Shown: positions 1 through 6,339, counted from the first letter of the stretch. The stretch: 7,163 nt of DNA from an uncultured Planctomycetaceae bacterium (GCA_937860165.1 CALMBE010000247.1:1-7163); one strand, 5' to 3'. Numbers and translations: made by a program. Notes: generated from the letters alone by a model not told the origin.

Positions 1-21
1 CGCGCGCGTTTCCCGCGCGCG
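1..21. repeat. GC-only hairpin at window edge
   Basis: CGCGCGCG (1-8) and CGCGCGCG (14-21) form a perfect 8-bp inverted repeat around the 5-base loop TTTCC. Alternating CG is very stable as a stem and can also adopt Z-form DNA. No T-tract follows on the plus strand, so a simple intrinsic terminator reading rightwards is not supported. It may be the edge of a larger structure cut by the window. Confidence 0.4.
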
Positions 22-390
22 GTGTTCGGAGAGCGTTTCGTTGTTGGGCGTGACCCAAGAGGGCTGGGCCCAAACTGGTGTTCGGTTCGTACAAAAGCGA
101 CATGGTGAAAAACTCCGGCAAGGCAAAGAATGAGGAGAGGCTGCCTTGGAATTACGCGGCTGCCTACTTCCTGGCTCGCGCTGCAATCCGTTTGTAAATC
201 CTGGAAACCAAAAGTTTCGCTCCGACAACGTTGCCACCAACCGACTTCACTCCGCTAGCAACGGACTCGACCACAAAACATTTTGTAAAGCAGGCTCACG
301 GAATTGTGGTAGAATTTAAGCTCGGAGAGTCGTGTTACAATGGGCGCGACCGAGGTTCTTGGCTTTCAACGGTACATCTGACACCTAGTT
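1..390. other. Left-end region without a convincing gene
   Basis: No reading frame here can be supported as a gene. Frames 1 and 2 are open from the left edge but stop at about 108 and 132, so an upstream gene could end here, though neither translation resembles a known protein. A 31-codon plus-strand frame (102-197) and a minus-strand frame running from an ATG at 103-101 to the left edge are both too short to judge. The part nearest the next gene has -10-like hexamers, TAGAAT at 310-315 and TACAAT at 336-341, but no well-spaced -35 partner. It probably holds the promoter and leader of the membrane-protein gene at 391. Confidence 0.5.
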
Positions 391-1587
391 ATGCAAAGCG
401 CTTGGCTAATTTTGGTTCGAACCCTGCGCGTGAGTTTTTACTTGCGGGTGCTGGTGTTGGCCTGGGTGGGGGTGATTCTCACACAGTGGGGATGGTCGCT
501 CATCGAGTCGGCGGTTGATAGTGCGGAATCTTTGCCAAGAATCACGGCCCAAGTTGCGCTTCCACAAAGTGTGCCTGCCGCGGAGACCGGGCCCATTTTG
601 AAGTTTGAATTCACGGACGGGCAAGTTCCTCAAGCGCCCTACTCGGAAGACAAAGCCAATTTTGAATCTTGGCTGGGCGATCATTTCCGCGCGAATTCGC
701 TGGGTCCCGTGGTCGGAGGATGGCGGTGGCTCGGGGAACCCTTTCTGCGGATTTTTCAAATGGAAATGGGCATGGCTGCCTCGATGCAATTGGTGTTGTG
801 CGGCACCTGGGCGATAGGGGTGTGGGGGCTTTTGGGGGGAGCAATCGCACGCATCGCGGCTTGCCAACTCACCCGCGAGGAATCACTCGGCCCAGTTGCG
901 GCGTTGAAAATTGCGGCCTCGAATTGGACCGCCACGGTCGGTGCCCCACTGATCGGTTTGACCATCGCAGGCCTAATGTGTTTGCCTCTGGCCTGCGTGG
1001 GGTTCTTAATGCGAATAGAATTCTTCGCGGCGATTGCCGGCCTACTCTGGGGGCTCATGCTGTTGTGGGGTCTGGTGATGGCAGTCGTGTTGGTGGCACT
1101 GTGGTTGGGCTGGCCCTTGGCCTGGGCCACGATCGGGGTTGAACAGAGCGATGCCTTCGATGCCGCCAGTCGCACGGCAGCCTATGTTTATCAACGCCCC
1201 CTGCACTATTGCTTTTACATCCTGGTGGCCACTTGCTTGGGAATGGCAGGACAATTGTTTGTAGCGGGAATAACCCCTGTCGGCAGTGAGTTGGCTGAGT
1301 GGGCCGTCAGTTGGGGTGCATCTACCGAATGGCTCACCCAATTGGTAACGCCACCAGTGGATGAAACCGCAGCGGATGCACTGTCCACGAGCGCGGCCTG
1401 GGGTTCGTGGGGAATCTTGTCTTGGAAATCCGTGCTGAGCTCGCTCTCGGCAGGCTATGCGGTTGCCTTTATGTGGACTGCAAGCGTGGGGATTTATCTT
1501 CTGCTACGACAGCATGTCGACGACACGGATTTGGAGGAACTGGACGGTAGCACCACTCCCCATTCGCAACGCAATCACCAGGACTGA
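391..1587 (+). CDS. Polytopic inner-membrane protein of unknown function
   Basis: This 398-residue protein is not recognised as a named family. Hydrophobic segments suggest about six membrane spans: roughly residues 8-32, 131-156, 183-207, 211-248 (long enough for two spans), 268-293 and 353-373. A hydrophilic loop (about 40-125) follows the first span. The C-terminal tail from about 374 is charged and acidic (VDDTDLEELDG). Residues 148-165 (GGAIARIAACQLTREES) and 255-275 (an AFDAASRTAAYVYQRP stretch) look like conserved cytoplasmic loops and recall membrane proteins common in planctomycetes; this is from memory, not a search. ATG 391 is the first start after an in-frame TGA at 379; no clear Shine-Dalgarno precedes it. 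The gene stands alone and converges on the receiver gene at 1988. A transporter or membrane-organising role is possible, but no catalytic motif is visible. Confidence 0.85.
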   Translation: MQSAWLILVRTLRVSFYLRVLVLAWVGVILTQWGWSLIESAVDSAESLPRITAQVALPQSVPAAETGPILKFEFTDGQVPQAPYSEDKANFESWLGDHFRANSLGPVVGGWRWLGEPFLRIFQMEMGMAASMQLVLCGTWAIGVWGLLGGAIARIAACQLTREESLGPVAALKIAASNWTATVGAPLIGLTIAGLMCLPLACVGFLMRIEFFAAIAGLLWGLMLLWGLVMAVVLVALWLGWPLAWATIGVEQSDAFDAASRTAAYVYQRPLHYCFYILVATCLGMAGQLFVAGITPVGSELAEWAVSWGASTEWLTQLVTPPVDETAADALSTSAAWGSWGILSWKSVLSSLSAGYAVAFMWTASVGIYLLLRQHVDDTDLEELDGSTTPHSQRNHQD

Positions 1588-1681
1588 CCAGGTAGCCGAA
1601 GTCGCCAGACTTTGGATATCTTCGGGCCAGTTCAAAAAAACTTCAGCACTTTTCGCTTTGTGCGAGCCTGGAAGTAATCTT

Positions 1682-1905
1682 ACCACGGAGCCACGGAGAC
1701 AACGAAGTCGTTACTTACTTGCGAAATATTTTTGATAGTTGCAAAGCAGGTGCATACCCCAATGTCATCCCGAGGTACTCCGAGGGATCTGGCCAGATTT
1801 CTCGGAGTACCTCGAAATGACAATCGGAGTGAACTCCGGGTACTTACGTTTACGGCTCGCCTAATCAATTCCGCATTTCCTCAGTGTCCTCCGTGGCTCT
1901 GTGGT
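1682..1905. repeat. Outer inverted repeat flanking a palindrome
   Basis: The 17-base arm ACCACGGAGCCACGGAG (1682-1698) is matched in inverted orientation at 1889-1905 with one mismatch. Similarity is weaker just outside and inside the arms. About 190 bases lie between the arms, including the palindrome at 1763-1822. The arrangement resembles a short non-autonomous mobile element or a composite of two intergenic repeat families. Sequences of the CCACAGAGCCACGGAGGACACTGAG type recur between genes in many environmental bacterial genomes; that is recollection and needs a copy-number search. Confidence 0.7.
1763..1822. repeat. 60-bp loopless palindrome
   Basis: Left half 1763-1792 and right half 1793-1822 are reverse complements at 26 of 30 positions, with no spacer. 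The central ATCTGGCCAGAT (1787-1798) and the arm core CGAGGTACTCCGAG (1771-1784) are perfect. All four differences are transitions, so some become G.U pairs in RNA. In DNA it could extrude as a cruciform. It lies inside the inverted repeat at 1682-1905. It looks like a dispersed intergenic repeat unit rather than a protein-binding operator. Confidence 0.8.
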
Positions 1906-1987
1906 TTAACTGAAATGGGGAAGTTATTTCGAGCCATGCCTTCGCGAGGGTCCCGAGAATTGGAAGACCAAACTCTGGTGAGATCGG

Positions 1988-2350
1988 CTACTTTGAGGGC
2001 TCGCAGAACTTCCCTAGTATCGTCTCGGCGTCGCGCTCGAATTGTCCCCGGGTAACAACCAGATCGCAACCAGCCTCGCGTGCAGCAGCTAAGCGGTCTT
2101 CGTGGACGTGAGGGCCGCAGGCTACAACTGGTATCGGATTGGGAGCTGTGTTTAGGTCAGAGACGAGCCCCGAGAGATCGATGTCGGCCAGCTTGAGATC
2201 GATGACCAGGAGCTGGCAGTCCTCTTGGCGGACAAGTTCGAGGACACGCGCGGAACTGGTTGCGGTCGAGACGGTCCAATTCTTCTGGCGCGCTGCTCCT
2301 TCTAGACGGGCGAGCAGCATCAGATCACCACTAAGCAAAACGACTCGCAC
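1988..2350 (-). CDS. Degenerate receiver-domain (response-regulator-like) protein
   Basis: A 120-residue single-domain protein with the alternating pattern of a CheY-like receiver and no output domain. The strand-3 aspartate is present (LLVIDLKL, Asp51). The other catalytic positions have changed: the acidic pair after strand 1 reads Ser7-Gly8 (RVVLLSGD), the strand-4 Ser/Thr is Gly79 (VVACGPHV), and the strand-5 Lys is Arg101 (VVTRGQF). Conventional Mg-dependent phosphorylation is therefore doubtful, and it may act as a pseudo-receiver or protein-binding module. The C-terminal half (GPHVHEDRLAAAREAGCD) resembles a receiver-like group I associate with planctomycetes. The start is GTG at 2350-2348, placed immediately after the P-II stop and preceded by GGGAG (2363-2359) at 8-base spacing, which strongly implies translational coupling. 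Stop TAG is at 1990-1988. No DNA-binding region is seen. Confidence 0.75.
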   Translation of the reverse strand: MRVVLLSGDLMLLARLEGAARQKNWTVSTATSSARVLELVRQEDCQLLVIDLKLADIDLSGLVSDLNTAPNPIPVVACGPHVHEDRLAAAREAGCDLVVTRGQFERDAETILGKFCEPSK

Positions 2351-2698
2351 TCAAATCGCTCCCGGGCCACGTGAGGAATCGCTTACTTGGATGGCTTCGT
2401 CCATGGGAAGCACGAAGATTTTACCGTCGCCGATTGTGCCCTCATTGCTCGTGCGGCACAATTGCTGGAGGCAACCGACCGTGCGTTCCACGAAATCGTC
2501 ATTGACGGCGATTTCCAGTTCGACTTTTCTCAGGAGATTCGTGGCATATTCGTTGCCGCGATAGGTTTCGGATTGGCCACGTTGGCGGGCGAAACCGGTC
2601 GCATCGCAAACGGTCAGGCGCGTGACACCAATCCGTCGCAGCGATTGCTGCACGAGCTCGAGTTTGGTGGGCTGGATGACTGCGATGATGAGTTTCAT
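2351..2698 (-). CDS. P-II family nitrogen regulatory protein (GlnB/GlnK-like)
   Basis: A 115-residue P-II signal protein, a family of homotrimers that bind ATP/ADP and 2-oxoglutarate and control ammonium transport and nitrogen enzymes. Visible hallmarks: MKLIIAVIQPTKLE start, GF.RQRG before the T-loop, T-loop ETYRGNEY with Tyr46 and Tyr51, Lys58, and IGDGKIFVLP (89-98). Relative to E. coli GlnB there is a three-residue insertion (Ser84-Glu86) after Thr83, as in planctomycete P-II proteins I recall. The usual C-terminal RIRTGE is replaced by QVSDSS, losing both arginines equivalent to Arg101 and Arg103, and Gly37 is Ala. An upstream in-frame ATG (2737) would add 13 residues, but family alignment favours ATG 2698. 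No strong Shine-Dalgarno is seen; GGAA lies about 15 bases away. No amtB or glnA neighbour is present; the receiver gene follows directly. GlnB and GlnK cannot be told apart here. Confidence 0.9.
   Translation of the reverse strand: MKLIIAVIQPTKLELVQQSLRRIGVTRLTVCDATGFARQRGQSETYRGNEYATNLLRKVELEIAVNDDFVERTVGCLQQLCRTSNEGTIGDGKIFVLPMDEAIQVSDSSRGPGAI
2359..2363 (-). promoter_or_regulatory. Ribosome binding site of the receiver gene, inside the P-II gene
   Basis: GGGAG on the minus strand lies 8 bases before the GTG at 2350 and within the last codons of the P-II gene. It supports the GTG start and indicates re-initiation by ribosomes finishing P-II. Confidence 0.6.
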
Positions 2699-2794
2699 GT
2701 AACTGAAAAGTTTCCGAGGCAGGGTATATTCCAGCATACTGAAGACAGGAGCGGTAGCCTAGGGCTTTGGTAGGGTTAGAATTCAAGGTTGGCA

Positions 2795-2869
2795 GTAGAG
2801 TAACACGAGTCTCCGACTCGTGAGTCACGAGTCGGAGACTCGTGTTACTCTGGCCTCGTGTTACTCTAC
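2795..2869. repeat. 55-bp perfect palindrome plus extra half-copy
   Basis: Bases 2797-2823 and 2825-2851 are perfect 27-base reverse complements around a single G at 2824. The unit CTCGTGTTACTCT at the right end (2839-2851) is repeated directly at 2855-2867, and the longer CTCGTGTTACTCTAC (2855-2869) is a perfect inverted match to GTAGAGTAACACGAG (2795-2809), so two alternative stems are possible. The element occupies much of the 198-base gap between the divergent P-II and phosphotransferase genes. Its perfection suggests recent insertion or maintained structure. It resembles REP-like intergenic repeats I associate with planctomycete genomes; no transposase gene is nearby. Confidence 0.85.
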
Positions 2870-2896
2870 CCTGTCGAGCACTAAATTATTACCTCT

Positions 2897-3892
2897 ATGC
2901 ACCAGCTCCAATTGCTCACCGTTCTCGCCCATTGGCTCGATAAGATCGCGATTGCAGCACTGCGCATCGAACCTGTTGCGGGTGGGCTCAGTGGAGCAAA
3001 GGTGTGGCGAGTCGTACTGCCCACGGGGTCGCTGTGCCTGCGACGTTGGCCGAGCCATTGCAGCCTCGGTGAGCGCCTGCGCGAGATTCATTTGCTGATG
3101 GAGCACGTCTGGCGGGCAGGGTTGGAGCTAATTCCACTACCACGGGAAAACTCGCGTCACGAAACATTCATCGAGTTCGAGGGCCATGTTTGGGAATTAA
3201 CCAGTTGGATCCACGGAGAAGCAAGCTACCTCAGTGAACCCAACGAAGTAAAGCGCCGTTCGGCGAATGCCTCGCTTGCAAGATTTCATCGGGCAGCCGC
3301 TGGCTTTCGGCACATTGATCCCCGTCCCGCGCCGGGCCTGTTAGAGCGAGCTGCATTGCTCACGGAATTGCAAGCTGGAGGCTTAGATCGTATTTCTGAT
3401 AGGCTGGGAAGCGAACCAGAATCCACAATTAAGCTGCTCGCGCACTCAGTCCTCTCGGAGCTGCGGCGATCGTTGGTTCCAGTGTTGGAGAGAGTGCGCC
3501 GCATTTGCGAGGTGCCGATGAATTTGCAGTGGTGTCTGGGTGATATTCATCAAGGCAATTTGTTATTTATCGGGGACAACGTGACAGGGATCGTTGATTT
3601 CGGCGCGGCGAAAGTCGACTCGGTCGCCGTGGATATCGCGCGGTTGGCGGGTAGTCTGGCGGGAGCCGATCGCGATATTTGGACTACCTGCCTCCAGGTT
3701 TACGACGAGGTCTGCCCTCTTTCGCCAGGAGAGATGGCCGCCATCGCCGTCTACGATTCGGCGGGGCTCTTGGCGACGAGTGCGAATTGGCTGAGATGGC
3801 ACTTTGTGGAAAACCGCGTTTTTGCTGATCGGCCTACTGTCCAGTTGCGGCTCGAAGAATTGCTCCCAAAATTGAGAGCGATCTCGAATTAA
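2897..3892 (+). CDS. Aminoglycoside-phosphotransferase-fold kinase (APH family), substrate unknown
   Basis: A 331-residue protein with the order of motifs seen in the APH/choline kinase fold. The glycine-rich nucleotide loop is GGLSGAKVWRV (29-39), followed by a strand reading LCLRRW (46-51) where the ATP-binding Lys is normally found, so Arg49 or Arg50 must substitute. The hinge region is WELTSWIHGEA (99-109). The catalytic loop is CLGDIHQGN (213-221) with Asp216 and Asn221; the usual His two residues before the Asp is Leu214. The metal-binding motif is GIVDFGAAKVDSVAVDIARL with Asp234. The LRRW variant appears in planctomycete homologues I recall. Small-molecule phosphorylation is inferred; antibiotic resistance should not be assumed. 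ATG 2897 lies 15 bases after an in-frame TAA (2882) with no Shine-Dalgarno. TAAATT at 2882-2887 could be a -10 box, implying a very short leader. The gene appears monocistronic. Confidence 0.8.
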   Translation: MHQLQLLTVLAHWLDKIAIAALRIEPVAGGLSGAKVWRVVLPTGSLCLRRWPSHCSLGERLREIHLLMEHVWRAGLELIPLPRENSRHETFIEFEGHVWELTSWIHGEASYLSEPNEVKRRSANASLARFHRAAAGFRHIDPRPAPGLLERAALLTELQAGGLDRISDRLGSEPESTIKLLAHSVLSELRRSLVPVLERVRRICEVPMNLQWCLGDIHQGNLLFIGDNVTGIVDFGAAKVDSVAVDIARLAGSLAGADRDIWTTCLQVYDEVCPLSPGEMAAIAVYDSAGLLATSANWLRWHFVENRVFADRPTVQLRLEELLPKLRAISN

Positions 3893-3908
3893 AAAGTGCT
3901 AGCGACTT

Positions 3909-3938
3909 GGGATGAAATCCCGGGGTTGCATGTAACCC
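3909..3938 (+). terminator. Two small hairpins after the phosphotransferase gene
   Basis: GGGAT-GAA-ATCCC (3909-3921) and GGGTT-GCATGT-AACCC (3923-3938) lie 17-46 bases past the stop codon. Both are 5-bp stems without a following T-run, so termination here is a weak guess. Confidence 0.2.
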
Positions 3939-3985
3939 TAACTTGGATCGAGTAGCTCCCCGGGACCCGAATTAAGGGGCTTTGG

Positions 3986-4014
3986 TTCAAAAACCGGTTC
4001 TTTCGGCGTACAAT
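3986..4014 (+). promoter_or_regulatory. Candidate promoter for the DsbD gene (distal)
   Basis: TTCAAA (3986-3991) and TACAAT (4009-4014) are separated by 17 bases and match the housekeeping -35 and -10 consensus at four and five positions. It would give a leader of about 150 bases. ACAATT at 4010-4015 is repeated inverted at 4032-4037 and could be a regulator site. Confidence 0.3.
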
Positions 4015-4074
4015 TGCGCGTAAGTCGAATGAATTGTAAGGGATGCCGCTGACTGCCGTCATGGAAATGTCGTG

Positions 4075-4104
4075 TTGACGTGATTTTTCGACAATTGGTA
4101 GTAT
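4075..4104 (+). promoter_or_regulatory. Candidate promoter for the DsbD gene (proximal)
   Basis: TTGACG (4075-4080) and TAGTAT (4099-4104) are 18 bases apart. TGTCG (4068-4072) and CGACA (4089-4093) form an inverted repeat across the -35 box. A perfect TTGACA at 4105-4110 also occurs but has no reasonable -10 partner before the start codon. Confidence 0.3.
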
Positions 4105-4157
4105 TTGACACTCTTTATGCACTCAATCGCACGAAGTGATGGAGTTCCGCTTTCGGC

Positions 4158-4162
4158 AAGGA
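4158..4162 (+). promoter_or_regulatory. Ribosome binding site that fixes the DsbD start
   Basis: AAGGA lies 9 bases before ATG 4172. The longer frame opening at GTG 4136 or ATG 4139 has no comparable site, so this motif favours the shorter protein. Confidence 0.65.
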
Positions 4163-4171
4163 CACATTCGG

Positions 4172-6262
4172 ATGTTGGCATCATTGAATTGGCAGCGGCG
4201 TCGTTTTCTTACTCCTTTGGGTGTAGTCCTGCTCTTGCTGGCCAGTCCGGCGTTCGCGCAGGAATTTGAGTTCCCCGACAGTTTCACCCCCTTGGGTCGC
4301 GGGGCAGCGGGAAGCGATAAGCCAGTCACGATCTCGGCCGAGTTCACCGCTGCCCAAGAGAACCGTCCAGCCCTGGTCTTTGTCACGGCACAGATCGGCG
4401 AGGGTTTTCATATTTATGCACTGGACCAAGGTGGACTCCCCGACGGTGGCGGAGGTCCGATGGCCACCCAGATCGAGTTGGCCGCGGACAGTGGAGTTCG
4501 AATCGTTGGGCCTTGGCAACCAGTTACTCCACCGGACACTCACACCGACAAGGAGATTTGGGTCGGTCTAGAGCTCCGCGAACACTCCAACTCGATCACC
4601 TGGTTTGCCCCGGTGGAGATAGCAGAAACCGTCGATCCCGCCAAACTTAGTGTCTCGGGAAATGTGTTCGGACAAGCCTGCAATCCTGATCTGTGCGTCC
4701 CCTTTGATAGTGAATTTCAAGCCGCGTTAGGTAGCGGTGTTCCCTTGCCAGCGGGTACTTCATTCGCTGCCGCAAGTCGATCAGATGTGGCAAAGACAAC
4801 GACTTCACCGAATGTCATTCAGCAGCCACAACCGTCGAGATCCAACCTCCCTTTGGCCTCCGCGACAACCCAAGAGCCAAGTGCCATTCCCCCTGCGGGT
4901 AGTGGTTCGTTCCTGTATCTACTGGGGCTGGCTTTTCTTGGTGGATTGATACTCAACGTGATGCCCTGTGTGTTGCCCGTGATCGGACTGAAAGTTTTCG
5001 CCTTTATCGAGCAGGCCGGCCAGAGTCGTTGGAAGATTTTTTCGCTGAACTTGTGGTACTCGCTGGGCGTGATAAGTGTGTTCATGATCTTGGCGGTATT
5101 GTCGATTGTGTTCCAACTTGGTTGGGGACAATTGTTCCAATACGCAGAGTTTAACATCGCGATGGCTTCGATCGTGTTTGCCATGGGACTCAGTTTTATG
5201 GGCATCTGGGAAATTCCCATCCCTGGTTTTATCGGCACTAGCAAAGTCACCGACATCGGCCGCAAGGAAGGCTATGAAGGGGCCTTTGCCAAGGGGACCA
5301 TTACCACTTTGTTAGCTACCCCTTGCACGGGGCCCTTTATGGGTACAGCCCTCGTGGGAGTCTTGAATCGGCCACCCTGGGAAATTCTTTCCATTTTCTT
5401 CACCATTGGCCTGGGAATGGCAAGCCCATATCTCTTGATCGGGGCTTTCCCGCAACTCATCCGATTTCTCCCCAAGCCTGGCGAATGGATGAATACCTTC
5501 AAGCAATTGATGGGATTCGTGCTGATCGGCACGGTGGTCTATTTACTGACACTGCTGAAGCCACACTATGTTGTGCCGACGGTGGCATTTCTCTTTGGAA
5601 TTTGGCTGGCGAGCTGGTGGATTGGTCGAGTGCCGCTGACGGCACCAAGTAGCCGCCGTTGGAATGCCCTGGGCGAAGGACTGATAGCGGGGGCGTTGAT
5701 CGGCATATTCGCTTTTTACTGGCTGGCACCCGTGCTCGAGTACCGCTTTGATCGCGATGCCAGCCGCATCGCCGAACGCAAATTTGAAGAACTGTTCTCC
5801 AATGGAACCGCCGAGTATTTCGTCCGCGACGAACCATGGCAACCGTATAGCGAACGCAAACTGGCTTGGCTCTTGGAACACGGCAAGACGGTCATTATCG
5901 ACTTTACTGCCGACTGGTGTCCGACCTGTAAACTCATGGAGAAAACCGTTCTCAAGACCGAGAAAATGGCCAAAGTCTTGAAAGATAATAACGTTTACAC
6001 ATTGGTCGCCGATTGGACCCACCATGACTCCTCGCCGGAAGTGACCAAGAAACTCCAGGAATTGGGTACGCAGCAGATTCCGCTCTTGGCAATCTACTCG
6101 GCACAAAATCCTCGGGAGCCCATTCTGATTCCGGGCACCTACACCCTGGCGGGCTTAACGTCGGAACTCCTCCGCGCGGGCCCCTCGCTTCTTGGTGACC
6201 CCTCACTTCATGGTGTATCGAAGCAAGGCATGGCCAAGGCCCTGCCGATTTCGGTGCGGTGA
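4172..6262 (+). CDS. dsbD: DsbD-type transmembrane thiol:disulfide interchange protein
   Basis: This 696-residue protein is complete DsbD in domain order; the family passes electrons from cytoplasmic thioredoxin across the membrane to periplasmic disulfide partners, including those used in cytochrome c maturation. ATG 4172 gives a signal peptide (arginines 9-11, hydrophobic core about 12-25, likely cut after AFA at 27-29) and has a good AAGGA site; the frame extends upstream to GTG 4136. The N-terminal domain (about 30-185) has ACNPDLC (Cys170, Cys175). After a Ser/Pro/Thr-rich linker (about 188-242), eight membrane spans occupy about 245-520, with NVMPCVLP (Cys266) and ATPCTGP (Cys385). The C-terminal thioredoxin domain (about 555-670) has DWCPTCK (Cys583, Cys586) and a cis-Pro region QIPLL. 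Exactly six cysteines exist, one per redox position. No ccm or thioredoxin gene is adjacent. A ScsB-like or otherwise specialised DsbD relative is an alternative. Confidence 0.92.
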   Translation: MLASLNWQRRRFLTPLGVVLLLLASPAFAQEFEFPDSFTPLGRGAAGSDKPVTISAEFTAAQENRPALVFVTAQIGEGFHIYALDQGGLPDGGGGPMATQIELAADSGVRIVGPWQPVTPPDTHTDKEIWVGLELREHSNSITWFAPVEIAETVDPAKLSVSGNVFGQACNPDLCVPFDSEFQAALGSGVPLPAGTSFAAASRSDVAKTTTSPNVIQQPQPSRSNLPLASATTQEPSAIPPAGSGSFLYLLGLAFLGGLILNVMPCVLPVIGLKVFAFIEQAGQSRWKIFSLNLWYSLGVISVFMILAVLSIVFQLGWGQLFQYAEFNIAMASIVFAMGLSFMGIWEIPIPGFIGTSKVTDIGRKEGYEGAFAKGTITTLLATPCTGPFMGTALVGVLNRPPWEILSIFFTIGLGMASPYLLIGAFPQLIRFLPKPGEWMNTFKQLMGFVLIGTVVYLLTLLKPHYVVPTVAFLFGIWLASWWIGRVPLTAPSSRRWNALGEGLIAGALIGIFAFYWLAPVLEYRFDRDASRIAERKFEELFSNGTAEYFVRDEPWQPYSERKLAWLLEHGKTVIIDFTADWCPTCKLMEKTVLKTEKMAKVLKDNNVYTLVADWTHHDSSPEVTKKLQELGTQQIPLLAIYSAQNPREPILIPGTYTLAGLTSELLRAGPSLLGDPSLHGVSKQGMAKALPISVR

Positions 6263-6306
6263 AATACTGCAAAATTGCTGACGGTTTGGCAATTACATTT
6301 CATTTT

Positions 6307-6339
6307 CGCTTAAACTCGAGAGCCAAGTCCACTTAAGCG
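6307..6339. repeat. Inverted repeat downstream of the DsbD gene
   Basis: CGCTTAA (6307-6313) pairs with TTAAGCG (6333-6339) over a 19-base loop. A smaller AATTGC (6273-6278) / GCAATT (6289-6294) pair lies closer to the stop codon. Neither has a T-run, so their use as terminators is uncertain. Confidence 0.25.

Larger units (their letters stand above)
1588..1987. other. Convergent intergenic region filled with inverted repeats
   Basis: These 400 bases separate the stop codons of two converging genes. No plausible gene is present; short open frames across the palindromes give translations such as SRGTPRDLARFLGVPRNDN, which simply read through the repeat. Just after the membrane-protein stop is a small hairpin (AAGTC 1599-1603, loop GCCA, GACTT 1608-1612). 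The nested repeats at 1682-1905 fill most of the rest. Being between two gene ends, the structures could act as a bidirectional transcription stop, although no classical stem plus T-run is seen. Confidence 0.7.

Noticed and set aside
1..103. Minus-strand frame from an ATG at 103 open to the left edge, with GGAG upstream
   Set aside because: Only 34 codons are visible and it reads through the CG hairpin; composition gives no support.
102..197. 31-codon plus-strand frame ending in AAYFLARAAIRL
   Set aside because: No clear Shine-Dalgarno, very short and no recognised similarity; left unannotated.
1732..2055. 107-codon plus-strand frame
   Set aside because: It translates the intergenic palindromes and the antisense of the receiver gene; typical of spurious repeat-derived proteins.
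2387..2773. 128-codon plus-strand frame opposite the P-II gene
   Set aside because: Antisense of a clear P-II coding region, so a shadow frame.
1682..2869. CRISPR array
   Set aside because: The repeats are inverted and not regularly spaced with unique spacers, and no cas gene is present.
2820..3098. Plus-strand frame beginning in the palindrome (MSHESETRVTL)
   Set aside because: It starts inside the repeat and overlaps the phosphotransferase gene in another frame.
3980..4010. GGTTCAAAAACC resembling a tRNA T-arm
   Set aside because: No acceptor stem, D-arm or anticodon arm can be fitted around it.
4136..4171. Longer DsbD start at GTG 4136 or ATG 4139
   Set aside because: No ribosome site there, and it would put extra polar residues before a well-formed signal peptide; ATG 4172 has AAGGA at good spacing.
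5543..6106. 187-codon minus-strand frame within the DsbD gene
   Set aside because: It lies antisense to the conserved membrane and thioredoxin domains and has no family resemblance.
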